Of a DNA stretch of 64,000 bases, positions 1 through 6,897 are shown piece after piece; positions within the stretch are counted from its first letter, which is position 1, and each line of letters begins with the position of its first letter. The notes under the pieces are model-generated. The model was given only the letters and a program-made list of their open reading frames with translations, was not told where the DNA came from and ran no database searches. The stretch lies in contig NZ_FOPC01000013.1 in assembly GCF_900113375.1 (NCBI RefSeq), forward strand, positions 1 through 64,000, read 5' to 3'. The translations under genes and the position numbers were made by a program. This DNA comes from Algoriphagus hitonicola. GTDB taxonomy: Bacteria > Bacteroidota > Bacteroidia > Cytophagales > Cyclobacteriaceae.

Positions 1-332
1 TTGAATTCCTTGTCAAAACTTCTTCTTGTTCCTTCTTTCATTGGTTCTAAGTTAAGGGGCTTAACTTACTGTCCAATCAAATGTAGCAGATCCATTTTTT
101 TCCTTCACAGAAGTTCAACCGCCTTCGGGGTTGGGCCCCACCATTATATGTAGGTTACCTCTATCCACGGGTTTCACCCGCGGTTATTGAGAAGTTGGAC
201 GGATTCACCGTCCAATAATAGAAAAGATGATTTCCGTTTAATGTTTTCCCGACCCTGTCTGCGACAGGCAAGCCTGAAAGGGTCGAACTCATTTCATTCT
301 TGCCATTTTTGAATTAATTCACGATTTTCAAA
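1..332. repeat. Non-coding hairpin cluster upstream of the Y1 transposase
   Basis: I see no credible gene here. Four successive hairpins are visible. CAACC/GGTTG spans 116-133. CCACGGGT/ACCCGCGG spans 165-183. A perfect 8-bp stem TTGGACGG/CCGTCCAA spans 195-215. A two-level hairpin at 251-284 has outer arms GACCCT/AGGGTC and an inner stem CCTGTC/GACAGG. Several loops contain TTC. IS200-like and RAYT transposases recognise hairpins at element or REP ends, so these are candidate substrates of the adjacent transposase; that link is inference. Confidence 0.6.
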
Positions 333-362
333 TTGTCTTTTTTCACACAAAACCGATTCGTT

Positions 363-809
363 ATGGCCACACATACTCAACTTTTGTATCATTTTGTTTT
401 CTCCACCAAACACCGTGAACCCACCATCGTCCCTGATCATAAAAAGCGCCTATTTGCTTACCTCCATCAACTATTGACCAATAAAAATTGCCATCTCTAC
501 CGAATCAATGGGGTAGAGGATCACCTTCATATTTTGACACACCTTCATCCGACTATTTCCATTTCCTCTTTAATCAAAGACATCAAATTGGCCGCAGATG
601 ATTTTATCAAAAGAGAAGCTATTTTTCCAAAATTTAAGGGTTGGCAAGATGGATATGGAGCCTTTACAGAATCGATACAGGCCAAAGAGCGATTAATCAC
701 ATACATTAAAAACCAGGAAGAACATCATCGGAACGTTTCATTTTTAGACGAATACAAAGCCCTTTTGAATGAACATGAAATCGAATTTGATGAGAAATAT
801 CTTTTGTAA
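363..809 (+). CDS. IS200-like / RAYT-type Y1 HUH transposase
   Basis: A 148-residue Y1 transposase, the single-strand DNA nuclease that cuts and rejoins hairpin-marked ends. The HUH motif is His54-Leu-His56 (VEDHLHIL). The catalytic tyrosine is Tyr114 in YIKNQEEHH, the usual C-terminal motif of the REP-associated branch. The N-terminal strand and helix (HFVFSTKHREP) fit as well. I chose ATG 363; a TTG at 333 in the same frame would add ten residues of no family likeness. No TnpB partner is next to it, which fits a stand-alone IS200 or domesticated RAYT protein. The length is normal and the reading frame is intact, so it may be active. Hairpins flank it at 116-284 and 819-842. Confidence 0.88.
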   Translation: MATHTQLLYHFVFSTKHREPTIVPDHKKRLFAYLHQLLTNKNCHLYRINGVEDHLHILTHLHPTISISSLIKDIKLAADDFIKREAIFPKFKGWQDGYGAFTESIQAKERLITYIKNQEEHHRNVSFLDEYKALLNEHEIEFDEKYLL

Positions 810-1145
810 GTACAACCTCCCGAAATCGCTTCGCTCATCGGGACAGGTGATTCGGGCTTGATCCCCACCATGATAGGTCAGAGAATGGAAGCAAGAGATG
901 AGAGTTAAAATGCCCAATACCAGTAGAAAAGATTTTTTTTAGAGGCTTAGGATTTCCATTCGTGTATTTGTGACTAGAAAAATTGTATTTAGATCTAGCA
1001 TCAGGTAGCGTTTGGCAAACTTGCTTCGTGTTAGTTAAATCGAAGTGGAATTTTGACCGATTTTCCTTGATTTCCATCTATTTTAGATTCCAGCTTCTGA
1101 AAATTAAGACTGCTTTATGTAAAAATAATTTAACCCAATCCTCTG
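810..1145. other. Intergenic gap downstream of the transposase
   Basis: No convincing gene. A hairpin CCCGA/TCGGG lies at 819-842, ten bases after the transposase stop; its right arm TCGGGACAGG resembles the CTCGGGACAGG at about 4317-4327 in another gap, suggesting a shared REP-like sequence. The rest is AT-rich and presumably carries the promoter of the downstream metalloprotease gene, but I could not pick a strong one. Confidence 0.45.
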
Positions 1146-2645
1146 ATGATTCACCATTTTCGTCCGGGTATCAGACCCTTTTTTACGCAATTTGTTTCTC
1201 TTTTTCTTTATGTTTCGATCTGTTTTGTATTGATTTCCTGCGGGGAAAAGGAAGATCCGCTTCCTGAAGACTTTGTGCAGGTCAAAGGAATACAACTGAT
1301 TCCCAGTGACTCTGTTTTTTTATTCAATTCCGGAGAAAAGATGCTTAGAGTTACTCCTCAATTTATCGGAGCTTTTGGGGATGAGGTGTATCTTGATCAG
1401 ATCCCTTCCCTTCAATTATTGATCGATGGGAAAAAATCGGGGAATCCGGCACGGATATCTACCGATCGAGTTGGAGAATATGAGGTAATCGGGCGAATTG
1501 GGAAAGTCAGTTCGAGACCCCTTAAAATAAAGGTAGTTGACGTTGATCCCAATACCTACGTTTCCCGCATCGAAGTAGATATGGCCGATTCTACCCATTC
1601 CCCCTATGCTATTGCCGGTAAGTCTCAGGTGGATTTTGAGGTCAGGGTTTTAAATTATCAAGGGAGACCTTTTCCCATCCAGTATCAACCTGACTTTAAA
1701 TTTTATTTGAATGGTGTCCCTCAGGAAAATTTACACCGGGTCCTCGTAACCGAATCGGGGGACTTGCCTTTTTGGGCAGAGGTAGAGGATATAAAAAGTG
1801 AGGTAAAGATCCTTCGTTCCAGAGCAATCCCGGATTTGTCGGAAATCTATTATCTGCCTGTGGTTTTTCATGTGGTTCACCGGGGGGAAGCAGGAGGTAC
1901 TGCTGAAAACCCTGGGCAGGCATCTCTCCGGCAACTTTTGGATGAAACTAATGAGGCGCTGATGGGAAAGCCATCTGCTTTTCGCAAAAGCCATAATCAA
2001 CTCGATCCGAAGTTTCAGTTTTATCCTGCAACTACAGGCCCGGATGGAACTCCCTTAGAAGAGGAAGGAATCAATAGAATAGATGCCGAAAAGGGTGTTT
2101 TTCCTTATAGGGATGAAAAAACCTATGCTTTTCTTTTCGAGCAGATGTGGAATCCCCGGGAATATGTAAATATTTTTGTCATGAATATTTCAGGTGCCGG
2201 TGGTTATGCTTTTTATCCTCCAGGCTATGACTCAAGCAATCCACTGACTTCTTTTTATGGATTTGTGATCGATAAAAGGCTATCTACCAAAACCATGCTC
2301 CATGAGATCGGACATTTTTTGGGTTTACGGCACACCTTTGTCAACGACACCGATTTATGCGAAGACGGAGATAGACTGCCGGATACTGAATTTTATAATC
2401 AAGACCGAAAAATTTTCGATGAACAAATGATTCAAAACTGCGAGGGAGAATTTTTCTATGCCTCCAATTTCATGGATTATCGACCCAGCGCAAGAAACAG
2501 CTTTACCCTTGACCAAGTAAATAAAATCCGCGGTACCATTCAGCAGGCAAACTTCCTTCCGGTTGAGTCAAGTCCCGTTGCCCGGATAAAACCAAGGCCA
2601 TGGAAAAAAGGCAAATTTGATCCTACAGTCAAGCCGATTAAATGA
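1146..2645 (+). CDS. M43-type zinc metalloprotease lipoprotein
   Basis: A 499-residue predicted lipoprotein: a basic start, a hydrophobic segment, and the lipobox LISC with Cys32. The C-terminal half carries the metzincin zinc site HEIGHFLGLRH (His386, Glu387, His390, His396) and a Met-turn NFMDY about 75 residues later, the pattern of the M43 (pappalysin/ulilysin) family. Residues about 40-230 look like beta-sandwich domains with repeated extracellular-type strands and probably position the protease at the cell surface. Two Cys lie between zinc site and Met-turn, as in the family. The substrate is unknown. It stands alone, ending 42 bp before the toxin-antitoxin pair. Confidence 0.85.
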   Translation: MIHHFRPGIRPFFTQFVSLFLYVSICFVLISCGEKEDPLPEDFVQVKGIQLIPSDSVFLFNSGEKMLRVTPQFIGAFGDEVYLDQIPSLQLLIDGKKSGNPARISTDRVGEYEVIGRIGKVSSRPLKIKVVDVDPNTYVSRIEVDMADSTHSPYAIAGKSQVDFEVRVLNYQGRPFPIQYQPDFKFYLNGVPQENLHRVLVTESGDLPFWAEVEDIKSEVKILRSRAIPDLSEIYYLPVVFHVVHRGEAGGTAENPGQASLRQLLDETNEALMGKPSAFRKSHNQLDPKFQFYPATTGPDGTPLEEEGINRIDAEKGVFPYRDEKTYAFLFEQMWNPREYVNIFVMNISGAGGYAFYPPGYDSSNPLTSFYGFVIDKRLSTKTMLHEIGHFLGLRHTFVNDTDLCEDGDRLPDTEFYNQDRKIFDEQMIQNCEGEFFYASNFMDYRPSARNSFTLDQVNKIRGTIQQANFLPVESSPVARIKPRPWKKGKFDPTVKPIK

Positions 2646-2649
2646 TGCT

Positions 2650-2682
2650 TTTGCCTCTTTAGTCAAATTTGATGTATCTTTG
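2650..2682 (+). promoter_or_regulatory. Bacteroidota-type promoter of the mntA-hepT pair
   Basis: A TTTG at 2650-2653 and TATCTTTG at 2675-2682 match the -33 TTTG and -7 TAnnTTTG elements with a 21-bp spacer. Transcription would start about 4-7 bp downstream, practically at the ATG at 2687, implying a leaderless or nearly leaderless message. Confidence 0.6.
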
Positions 2683-2686
2683 GAAT

Positions 2687-2995
2687 ATGATCGAATTGGT
2701 TAAAAATAACCTTGAAAAAATTACTACCTCATGTAAAAAACATCGGGTTGCCTCACTTTTTTTGTTCGGTTCAGCAGCAAATGGCACGTTGAAAAAAACA
2801 AGTGATATCGATTTTCTTGTTGAGTTTTTTGATGATATTAATGTCTTGGAGTATGCGGACAACTATTTTTCTTTGTTGGAAGAGCTTCAGGGAATCTTAA
2901 ATAAGAAAGTGGATTTAGTTTCAACAAAGTCTCTAAAAAACCCGATACTGAAGCAGACTATAGATCAATCCAAAGTAGATTTATATGCAGCTTAA
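2687..2995 (+). CDS. mntA: MntA-type minimal nucleotidyltransferase antitoxin
   Basis: A 102-residue minimal nucleotidyltransferase with the exact GSX10DXD signature: Gly28-Ser29, ten residues, then Asp40-Ile-Asp42, the metal-binding carboxylates. In characterised MntA/HepT pairs this enzyme transfers AMP to a tyrosine of the HEPN toxin and inactivates it. I prefer ATG 2687, which fits the family's N-terminus and sits just after the promoter; an in-frame ATG at 2672 would lie upstream of the -7 box. The gene overlaps the HEPN gene by 11 nt, implying translational coupling. AT content looks higher than in the neighbouring genes, consistent with a transferred module. Confidence 0.88.
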   Translation: MIELVKNNLEKITTSCKKHRVASLFLFGSAANGTLKKTSDIDFLVEFFDDINVLEYADNYFSLLEELQGILNKKVDLVSTKSLKNPILKQTIDQSKVDLYAA

Positions 2996-3323
2996 AGTAC
3001 TTAAGTATATTTTAGATATCGAAAGCGTAATTAGGGAGATAGATTCTATTAAGGAGAAAACTCAAAATGACTTTACTAATTTTTCAAACAATATCATTTT
3101 CCAGAGGGCTGTAGAAAGAGATTTAGAAATAATTGGGGAAGCAATAAAAAAATTACTTGAAATTGACCCAACTATTCAAATTACGGCTTCTCGGAATATT
3201 ATTGGATTAAGAAATATTATTTCTCATGCTTATGATTCTGTTGAGCCAGAAATGTTGTGGGGCATCATTCAAAAAAACATTCCCGTATTGGCTAGGGAGG
3301 TGGAAATATTAAAAAGTAGATAG
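2985..3323 (+). CDS. hepT: HepT-type HEPN ribonuclease toxin (DUF86)
   Basis: A 112-residue all-helical HEPN protein. The catalytic RX4HXY motif is intact: Arg76-NIIS-His81-Ala-Tyr83, the last being the residue AMPylated by MntA in studied systems. Upstream, the ERDLEIIGEAIKKL helix is typical of the DUF86 family. It is predicted to cleave RNA (in some homologues tRNA) when unmodified, and to be neutralised by the overlapping upstream nucleotidyltransferase. Length is typical and no inactivating change is visible. Function is inferred from family and gene order. Confidence 0.88.
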   Translation: MQLKVLKYILDIESVIREIDSIKEKTQNDFTNFSNNIIFQRAVERDLEIIGEAIKKLLEIDPTIQITASRNIIGLRNIISHAYDSVEPEMLWGIIQKNIPVLAREVEILKSR

Positions 3324-3389
3324 TACCCCGGTATTTTTCAGCTTTTAATTACAAGTAAAATAGAGATTTGCTAATCGAAAATTTTTATT

Positions 3390-3926
3390 TCAGATAGGCT
3401 TCCGCATAATCTCAATTTCTCGGTATTGCGGTAAGAGCTTCTCAAATGCAAGCGTGTAGGTCAATACCTGCTCAAAGCCGTTTTTCTCATAAAAGCGCTT
3501 TGCCTGAGGTTTGCAGGACATGGCCTCCAACCAGATAAAATCCAGTTTCTCTCCCTGGGCAACTTGCTCACAATGCTCGAGAAGTGATTTAGCGATGCCT
3601 TTACCATGCGTGGAAGGATCGAGGTAAAGCCGATGCAGTTTCATGGCATTGGGAATGTCGATTTCACGGGGTGAAAAGGGATAGTCGTATTTCAAAATCC
3701 CCACTTTTTCTCCCATCCATTCCACAAAAAAGTAATGGGTTCTCTTACGAGCAAGTTCCTTTAGGACATTTTCCTTATTGTAAATCAAGTCCACATACCA
3801 ATCGCCCCCATCTTCCCAAAATTCCGTATAGGCATCCTTGTAGATGCGGTTCATCAGTTGGAATAAATCTTCCGAATCGGAGTCTCGGATGGGAATCAAT
3901 GTGACTGCTTTGCTGAGGCTGATCAT
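3390..3926 (-). CDS. GNAT-family N-acetyltransferase
   Basis: A 178-residue GNAT enzyme. The acetyl-CoA pyrophosphate loop follows HRLYLDPSTHGKGIAKSLLEH (motif A, here with GKGIA), and the C-terminal motif B is KRFYEKNGF. I chose ATG 3926 (MISLSKAVTLIPIRD): the first beta strand of the fold begins there, and the upstream extension to 3992 is hydrophobic low-complexity sequence unlike the family. The substrate cannot be read from sequence. It stands alone, convergent with hepT. Confidence 0.8.
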   Translation of the reverse strand: MISLSKAVTLIPIRDSDSEDLFQLMNRIYKDAYTEFWEDGGDWYVDLIYNKENVLKELARKRTHYFFVEWMGEKVGILKYDYPFSPREIDIPNAMKLHRLYLDPSTHGKGIAKSLLEHCEQVAQGEKLDFIWLEAMSCKPQAKRFYEKNGFEQVLTYTLAFEKLLPQYREIEIMRKPI

Positions 3927-4358
3927 CAGGTAAAAATGTAGAAAATGAGGGGATAAAAAAAGAATTAATGAGGGGTTGATTTTTGACTTCATCGATCGAT
4001 AAATTAAAAATCAAATCGCAGCGCTGCTGCTCTAGATTATATCTATTTACAATTCTAAAATCAAAACGCGCCGCTGGCGCTTTACCTTTCAAGACTTAGG
4101 CTTTTTAAGCCTCATCTAGGCCTTTTGATTGTAGCATCAGATGAAGATAATAGGAAACAGAGTTTCGGAGAAGCGATTTGATTAGTTGTGTAATGTTCTA
4201 GTCGGATTCTCACCTTAGCCCATTATCTAACTATTCCTGTTTGTGGTGACCTAAACAGAGGATGGGGGAAAATTGATTTTATGTCCTTCAGTTTTCCCCC
4301 GTGTTCTTTCCCGATTCTCGGGACAGGGTGTGTGCTTAGTGGTTGATAAAAAAGAAAA

Positions 4359-4389
4359 AACCTTCGAGGTTTAAGAAACCTCAAAGGTT
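4359..4389. repeat. 31-bp imperfect palindrome, copy 1
   Basis: Arms AACCTTCGAGGTTT and AAACCTCAAAGGTT pair with a single mismatch around a 3-base loop. It shares AACCTTCGAGGT with the element at 4550-4581. Confidence 0.65.
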
Positions 4390-4448
4390 GGTATTGTCCT
4401 TCACTTTTCCTTTGTGCCCTTTGTGTGCTTTGTGGTAATCACAAAAGA

Positions 4449-4490
4449 AAAACCTCCGATTCCTTTCTTTTGGCAGGTCTCGGAGGTTTT
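4449..4490. terminator. Bidirectional terminator-like hairpin
   Basis: Arms AAAACCTCCGA and TCGGAGGTTTT pair perfectly over 11 bp around a 20-base loop, with A/T tails on both sides. It lies in the gap between the convergent transketolase operon and the GNAT gene; the long loop makes terminator function uncertain. Confidence 0.4.
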
Positions 4491-4549
4491 AGAAACGGGG
4501 AAATATTTGGGGTTTTAAAGAACCCTGATGATCTTAGCTTTTTAAACTA

Positions 4550-4581
4550 AACCTTCGAGGTCTTGGGAGACCTCAACGGTT
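4550..4581 (-). terminator. Hairpin overlapping the end of the transketolase operon
   Basis: An imperfect palindrome with core CGAGGTCT/AGACCTC and outer AACC/GGTT. It reaches into the stop codon of the transketolase C-terminal gene, so it can serve as the operon's terminator or 3' stabiliser. It is another copy of the 31-bp palindrome family. Confidence 0.5.
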
Positions 4582-5542
4582 ATTTGCGTGCCAACGCTCT
4601 TTTTACAGCCTTTACGATATTCTCGGCATTCAAGCCGTATTTTTCCAGCAATTCGGTTGGGGTACCGGATTCTCCAAAGCTGTCATTAACCGCTACATAT
4701 TCTAATGGAGCAGGATTATGACGGATCAAGGTCTGCGCGATGCTATCCCCCAAACCTCCGTTGATCTGATGCTCTTCGGCAGATACCGCGCAGCCTGTCT
4801 TTTTCACCGACTCCAAAATTGCTTCCTCATCCAAAGGTTTGATCGTATGGATATTGATCACCTCGGCAGAGATTCCTTCTTCGCGAAGCATGGCTTCAGC
4901 GACTACTGCTTCCCATACCAAGTGGCCTGTGGCGAAAATCGAGACATCTTTTCCATCGATCATTTTCCACGCCTTTCCGATCTCAAATTTTTGATCGGCA
5001 GGAGTGAAGATCGGCCAACTCGGGCGACCAAATCGCAAGTAAACCGGACCTTCGTATTCGGCAATCGCCAAGGTAGCTGCTTTGGTTTGGTTGTAGTCGC
5101 AGGGGTTGATCACCGTCATGTGAGGGAGCATTTTCATCATGCCCATATCTTCAAGGATCTGATGGGTTGCCCCGTCTTCTCCCAAAGTCAGACCTGCGTG
5201 AGATGCGCAGATTTTTACATTTTTGTCAGAATAAGCCACTGATTGGCGGATCTGATCATAGACTCGGCCTGTGGAGAAATTGGCGAAAGTACCCGTAAAA
5301 GGAATTTTGCCGGAGGTAGCCATACCCGCCGCTAAGCCGATCATATTGGCTTCGGCAATTCCGGTTTGGAAAAAGCGTTCGGGAAATTCCTTCTGGAAAG
5401 CCCCCATTTTCAGCGAACCGATCAAATCGGCACACAGTCCGACGACCTTGGGATTTCTACGTCCCGCTTCCAATAACCCGTCACCGAATCCGGATCGGGT
5501 ATCTTTCTTTTCTGTATAGTTGAATTTTAAATCTAAGCTCAT
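4580..5542 (-). CDS. Transketolase, C-terminal (pyrimidine-binding) subunit
   Basis: A 320-residue protein equal to the second half of a transketolase: the pyrimidine domain that binds the thiamin ring plus the C-terminal domain. It starts with the TRSGFGDGLLEAG segment. The thiamin-activating Glu is expected in GIAEANMIGLAAGMA, and PVYLRFGRPSWP is the family's domain-boundary segment. It must pair with the N-terminal subunit encoded 18 bp upstream to move two-carbon units in the non-oxidative pentose phosphate pathway. The split form is common in Bacteroidota, archaea and some Firmicutes, and is not a frameshift: both halves have their own start, stop and spacing. Confidence 0.92.
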   Translation of the reverse strand: MSLDLKFNYTEKKDTRSGFGDGLLEAGRRNPKVVGLCADLIGSLKMGAFQKEFPERFFQTGIAEANMIGLAAGMATSGKIPFTGTFANFSTGRVYDQIRQSVAYSDKNVKICASHAGLTLGEDGATHQILEDMGMMKMLPHMTVINPCDYNQTKAATLAIAEYEGPVYLRFGRPSWPIFTPADQKFEIGKAWKMIDGKDVSIFATGHLVWEAVVAEAMLREEGISAEVINIHTIKPLDEEAILESVKKTGCAVSAEEHQINGGLGDSIAQTLIRHNPAPLEYVAVNDSFGESGTPTELLEKYGLNAENIVKAVKRALARK

Positions 5543-5560
5543 GATATTCTGTTGGATGGA

Positions 5561-6412
5561 TTAATAATCACCGAGGGTTTCTGGGAGTTGGCCCAATGCA
5601 TTGGCTAATTGCTCATCGTTTGGAGCGACGCCGTGCCATTTGTGCGTGCCGACCATAAAGTCCACGCCATAGCCCATTTCGGTGTAAAGAAGGTTAAGAA
5701 CTGGTTTGCCTTTTCCGGCAAGGGATTTGGCTTTGTTCAAGCCTTCCAAAACCGCCTCCATGTCATTCCCTTTTTTGATTTCATTGACTTCCCATCCAAA
5801 AGCTTCCCACTTTCCTTTGAGATTCTTCAGGTCCATCACCTCTTTGGTAGGACCGTCGATCTGCTGTCCGTTGTAATCAATCGTCGCAATCAAATTGTCC
5901 ACCCCATAGTGAGCGGCATACATGGCTGCCTCCCACACTTGTCCTTCCTGCTGTTCACCATCGCCCATCAGGCAATATACCGTACGATCATCGCCATTCA
6001 GTTTTTTGACCTGAGCCGCACCGATCGCCACGGATAATCCCTGTCCGAGAGATCCCGAAGCAATTCGAATTCCCGGAAGGTCTTCCTCAGTTGCCGGGTG
6101 ACCCTGAAGTCTAGAGTTGAGTTTACGGAAGGTTTTCATTTCCTCAATCGGGAAATAGCCTGATCGGGAAAGCACGGAGTACCAAACCGGAGAAATATGC
6201 CCATTGGAAAGGAAAAATAGGTCTTCGCCTTTTCCTTCCATATTGAAAGCCGGATTGTGGTTCATCTGATCAAAATACAGGGCTACAAAAAACTCTGTAC
6301 ATCCCAAAGAAGCCCCTGGGTGACCTGAATTGACCGCGTGAACCATCCGGAGAATGTCTCTGCGTACCTGAGAACAGATTGATTGGAGTTGTTCGATTGA
6401 ATTTTTTTCCAT
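5561..6412 (-). CDS. Transketolase, N-terminal (diphosphate-binding) subunit
   Basis: A 283-residue protein equal to the first half of transketolase. It shows HPGASLGCTEFFVALYF near the start, the GSLGQGLSVAIG segment, and the thiamin-diphosphate/Mg motif beginning GDGEQQEGQVWEA and continuing to IDYNGQQIDG. It forms the active enzyme with the product of the next gene. It follows the peroxiredoxin gene by only 10 bp, so bcp and both halves are probably one transcript. Confidence 0.92.
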   Translation of the reverse strand: MEKNSIEQLQSICSQVRRDILRMVHAVNSGHPGASLGCTEFFVALYFDQMNHNPAFNMEGKGEDLFFLSNGHISPVWYSVLSRSGYFPIEEMKTFRKLNSRLQGHPATEEDLPGIRIASGSLGQGLSVAIGAAQVKKLNGDDRTVYCLMGDGEQQEGQVWEAAMYAAHYGVDNLIATIDYNGQQIDGPTKEVMDLKNLKGKWEAFGWEVNEIKKGNDMEAVLEGLNKAKSLAGKGKPVLNLLYTEMGYGVDFMVGTHKWHGVAPNDEQLANALGQLPETLGDY

Positions 6413-6422
6413 TACGGAGGAT

Positions 6423-6872
6423 TTATTTGAGAATTTGTGCTGTGTGTTCTTTGGTTTTTACTTTATCGATGATCTCCTCAATCTTCCCTTCTTCATCGAT
6501 GACAAAAGTGGTGCGGGCAGTGCCCATGTATTTTCGGCCGTACATGGATTTTTCTACCCAGGTTCCGTAGAGTTCATGTACTTTTTTATCCTCATCAGCA
6601 ATCAGAGAAAAGGGTAATTCTTGCTTTTCGATAAATTTTTGATGGGATTTTTCTGAATCTGAACTGATTCCCAAAACAACATATCCGGCTTTTTGCAAAG
6701 CTTCGTAATTGTCCCGAAGATCACAGGCTTGAGCCGTGCAGCCGGGAGTATTGTCTTTGGGATAAAAATAAAGAATGACTTTTTTGCCTTTGAAATCAGA
6801 GAGTTTGATCGTTTCTCCTGTTTCAATTTTTGCTTCGAAATCCGGGGCCTTTTGGCCAACTTCTAGTGACAT
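6423..6872 (-). CDS. bcp: Thiol peroxidase, Bcp/PrxQ-type peroxiredoxin
   Basis: A 149-residue peroxiredoxin of the Bcp/PrxQ group. The peroxidatic cysteine is Cys45 in NTPGCTAQACDLRD and the resolving one is Cys50, the five-residue spacing of the intramolecular-disulfide type. The rest of the thioredoxin fold (VILYFYPKD, GISSDSEKSHQKF, TTFVIDEEGKI) is complete. It reduces hydrogen and organic peroxides at the expense of thioredoxin in the cytoplasm. It sits 25 bp after the M23 peptidase gene and 10 bp before the transketolase pair. Confidence 0.93.
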   Translation of the reverse strand: MSLEVGQKAPDFEAKIETGETIKLSDFKGKKVILYFYPKDNTPGCTAQACDLRDNYEALQKAGYVVLGISSDSEKSHQKFIEKQELPFSLIADEDKKVHELYGTWVEKSMYGRKYMGTARTTFVIDEEGKIEEIIDKVKTKEHTAQILK

Positions 6873-6897
6873 AAAATTTTATTTTTGGTGGAACAAA

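Larger units (their letters stand above)
3993..4579. repeat. Intergenic hairpin and palindrome cluster
   Basis: No gene seen. The palindrome GCAGCGCTGC is at 4018-4027 and the hairpin GCGCC/GGCGC at 4068-4080; both follow a similar leader (AAAATCAAA) about 50 bp apart and look like two degenerate copies of one unit. AGGCTT/AAGCCT follows at 4098-4112. CCCGATTCTCGGGACAGG lies near 4312-4329. Three palindromes follow: 4359-4389, 4449-4490 and 4550-4581. Between the first two is a run of CTTTGTG-like words. Confidence 0.6.

Noticed and set aside
835..1295. Short ORFs on both strands between the transposase and the metalloprotease
   Set aside because: They overlap each other or the start of the metalloprotease gene, have low-complexity aromatic composition, and match no family.
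4718..5242. Long plus-strand ORF antisense to the transketolase gene
   Set aside because: It mirrors a highly conserved gene with biased codons, and its translation has no family likeness.
5542..5561. Frameshift or broken transketolase
   Set aside because: The two halves have separate starts and stops, end and begin at the natural domain boundary and are a known split form.
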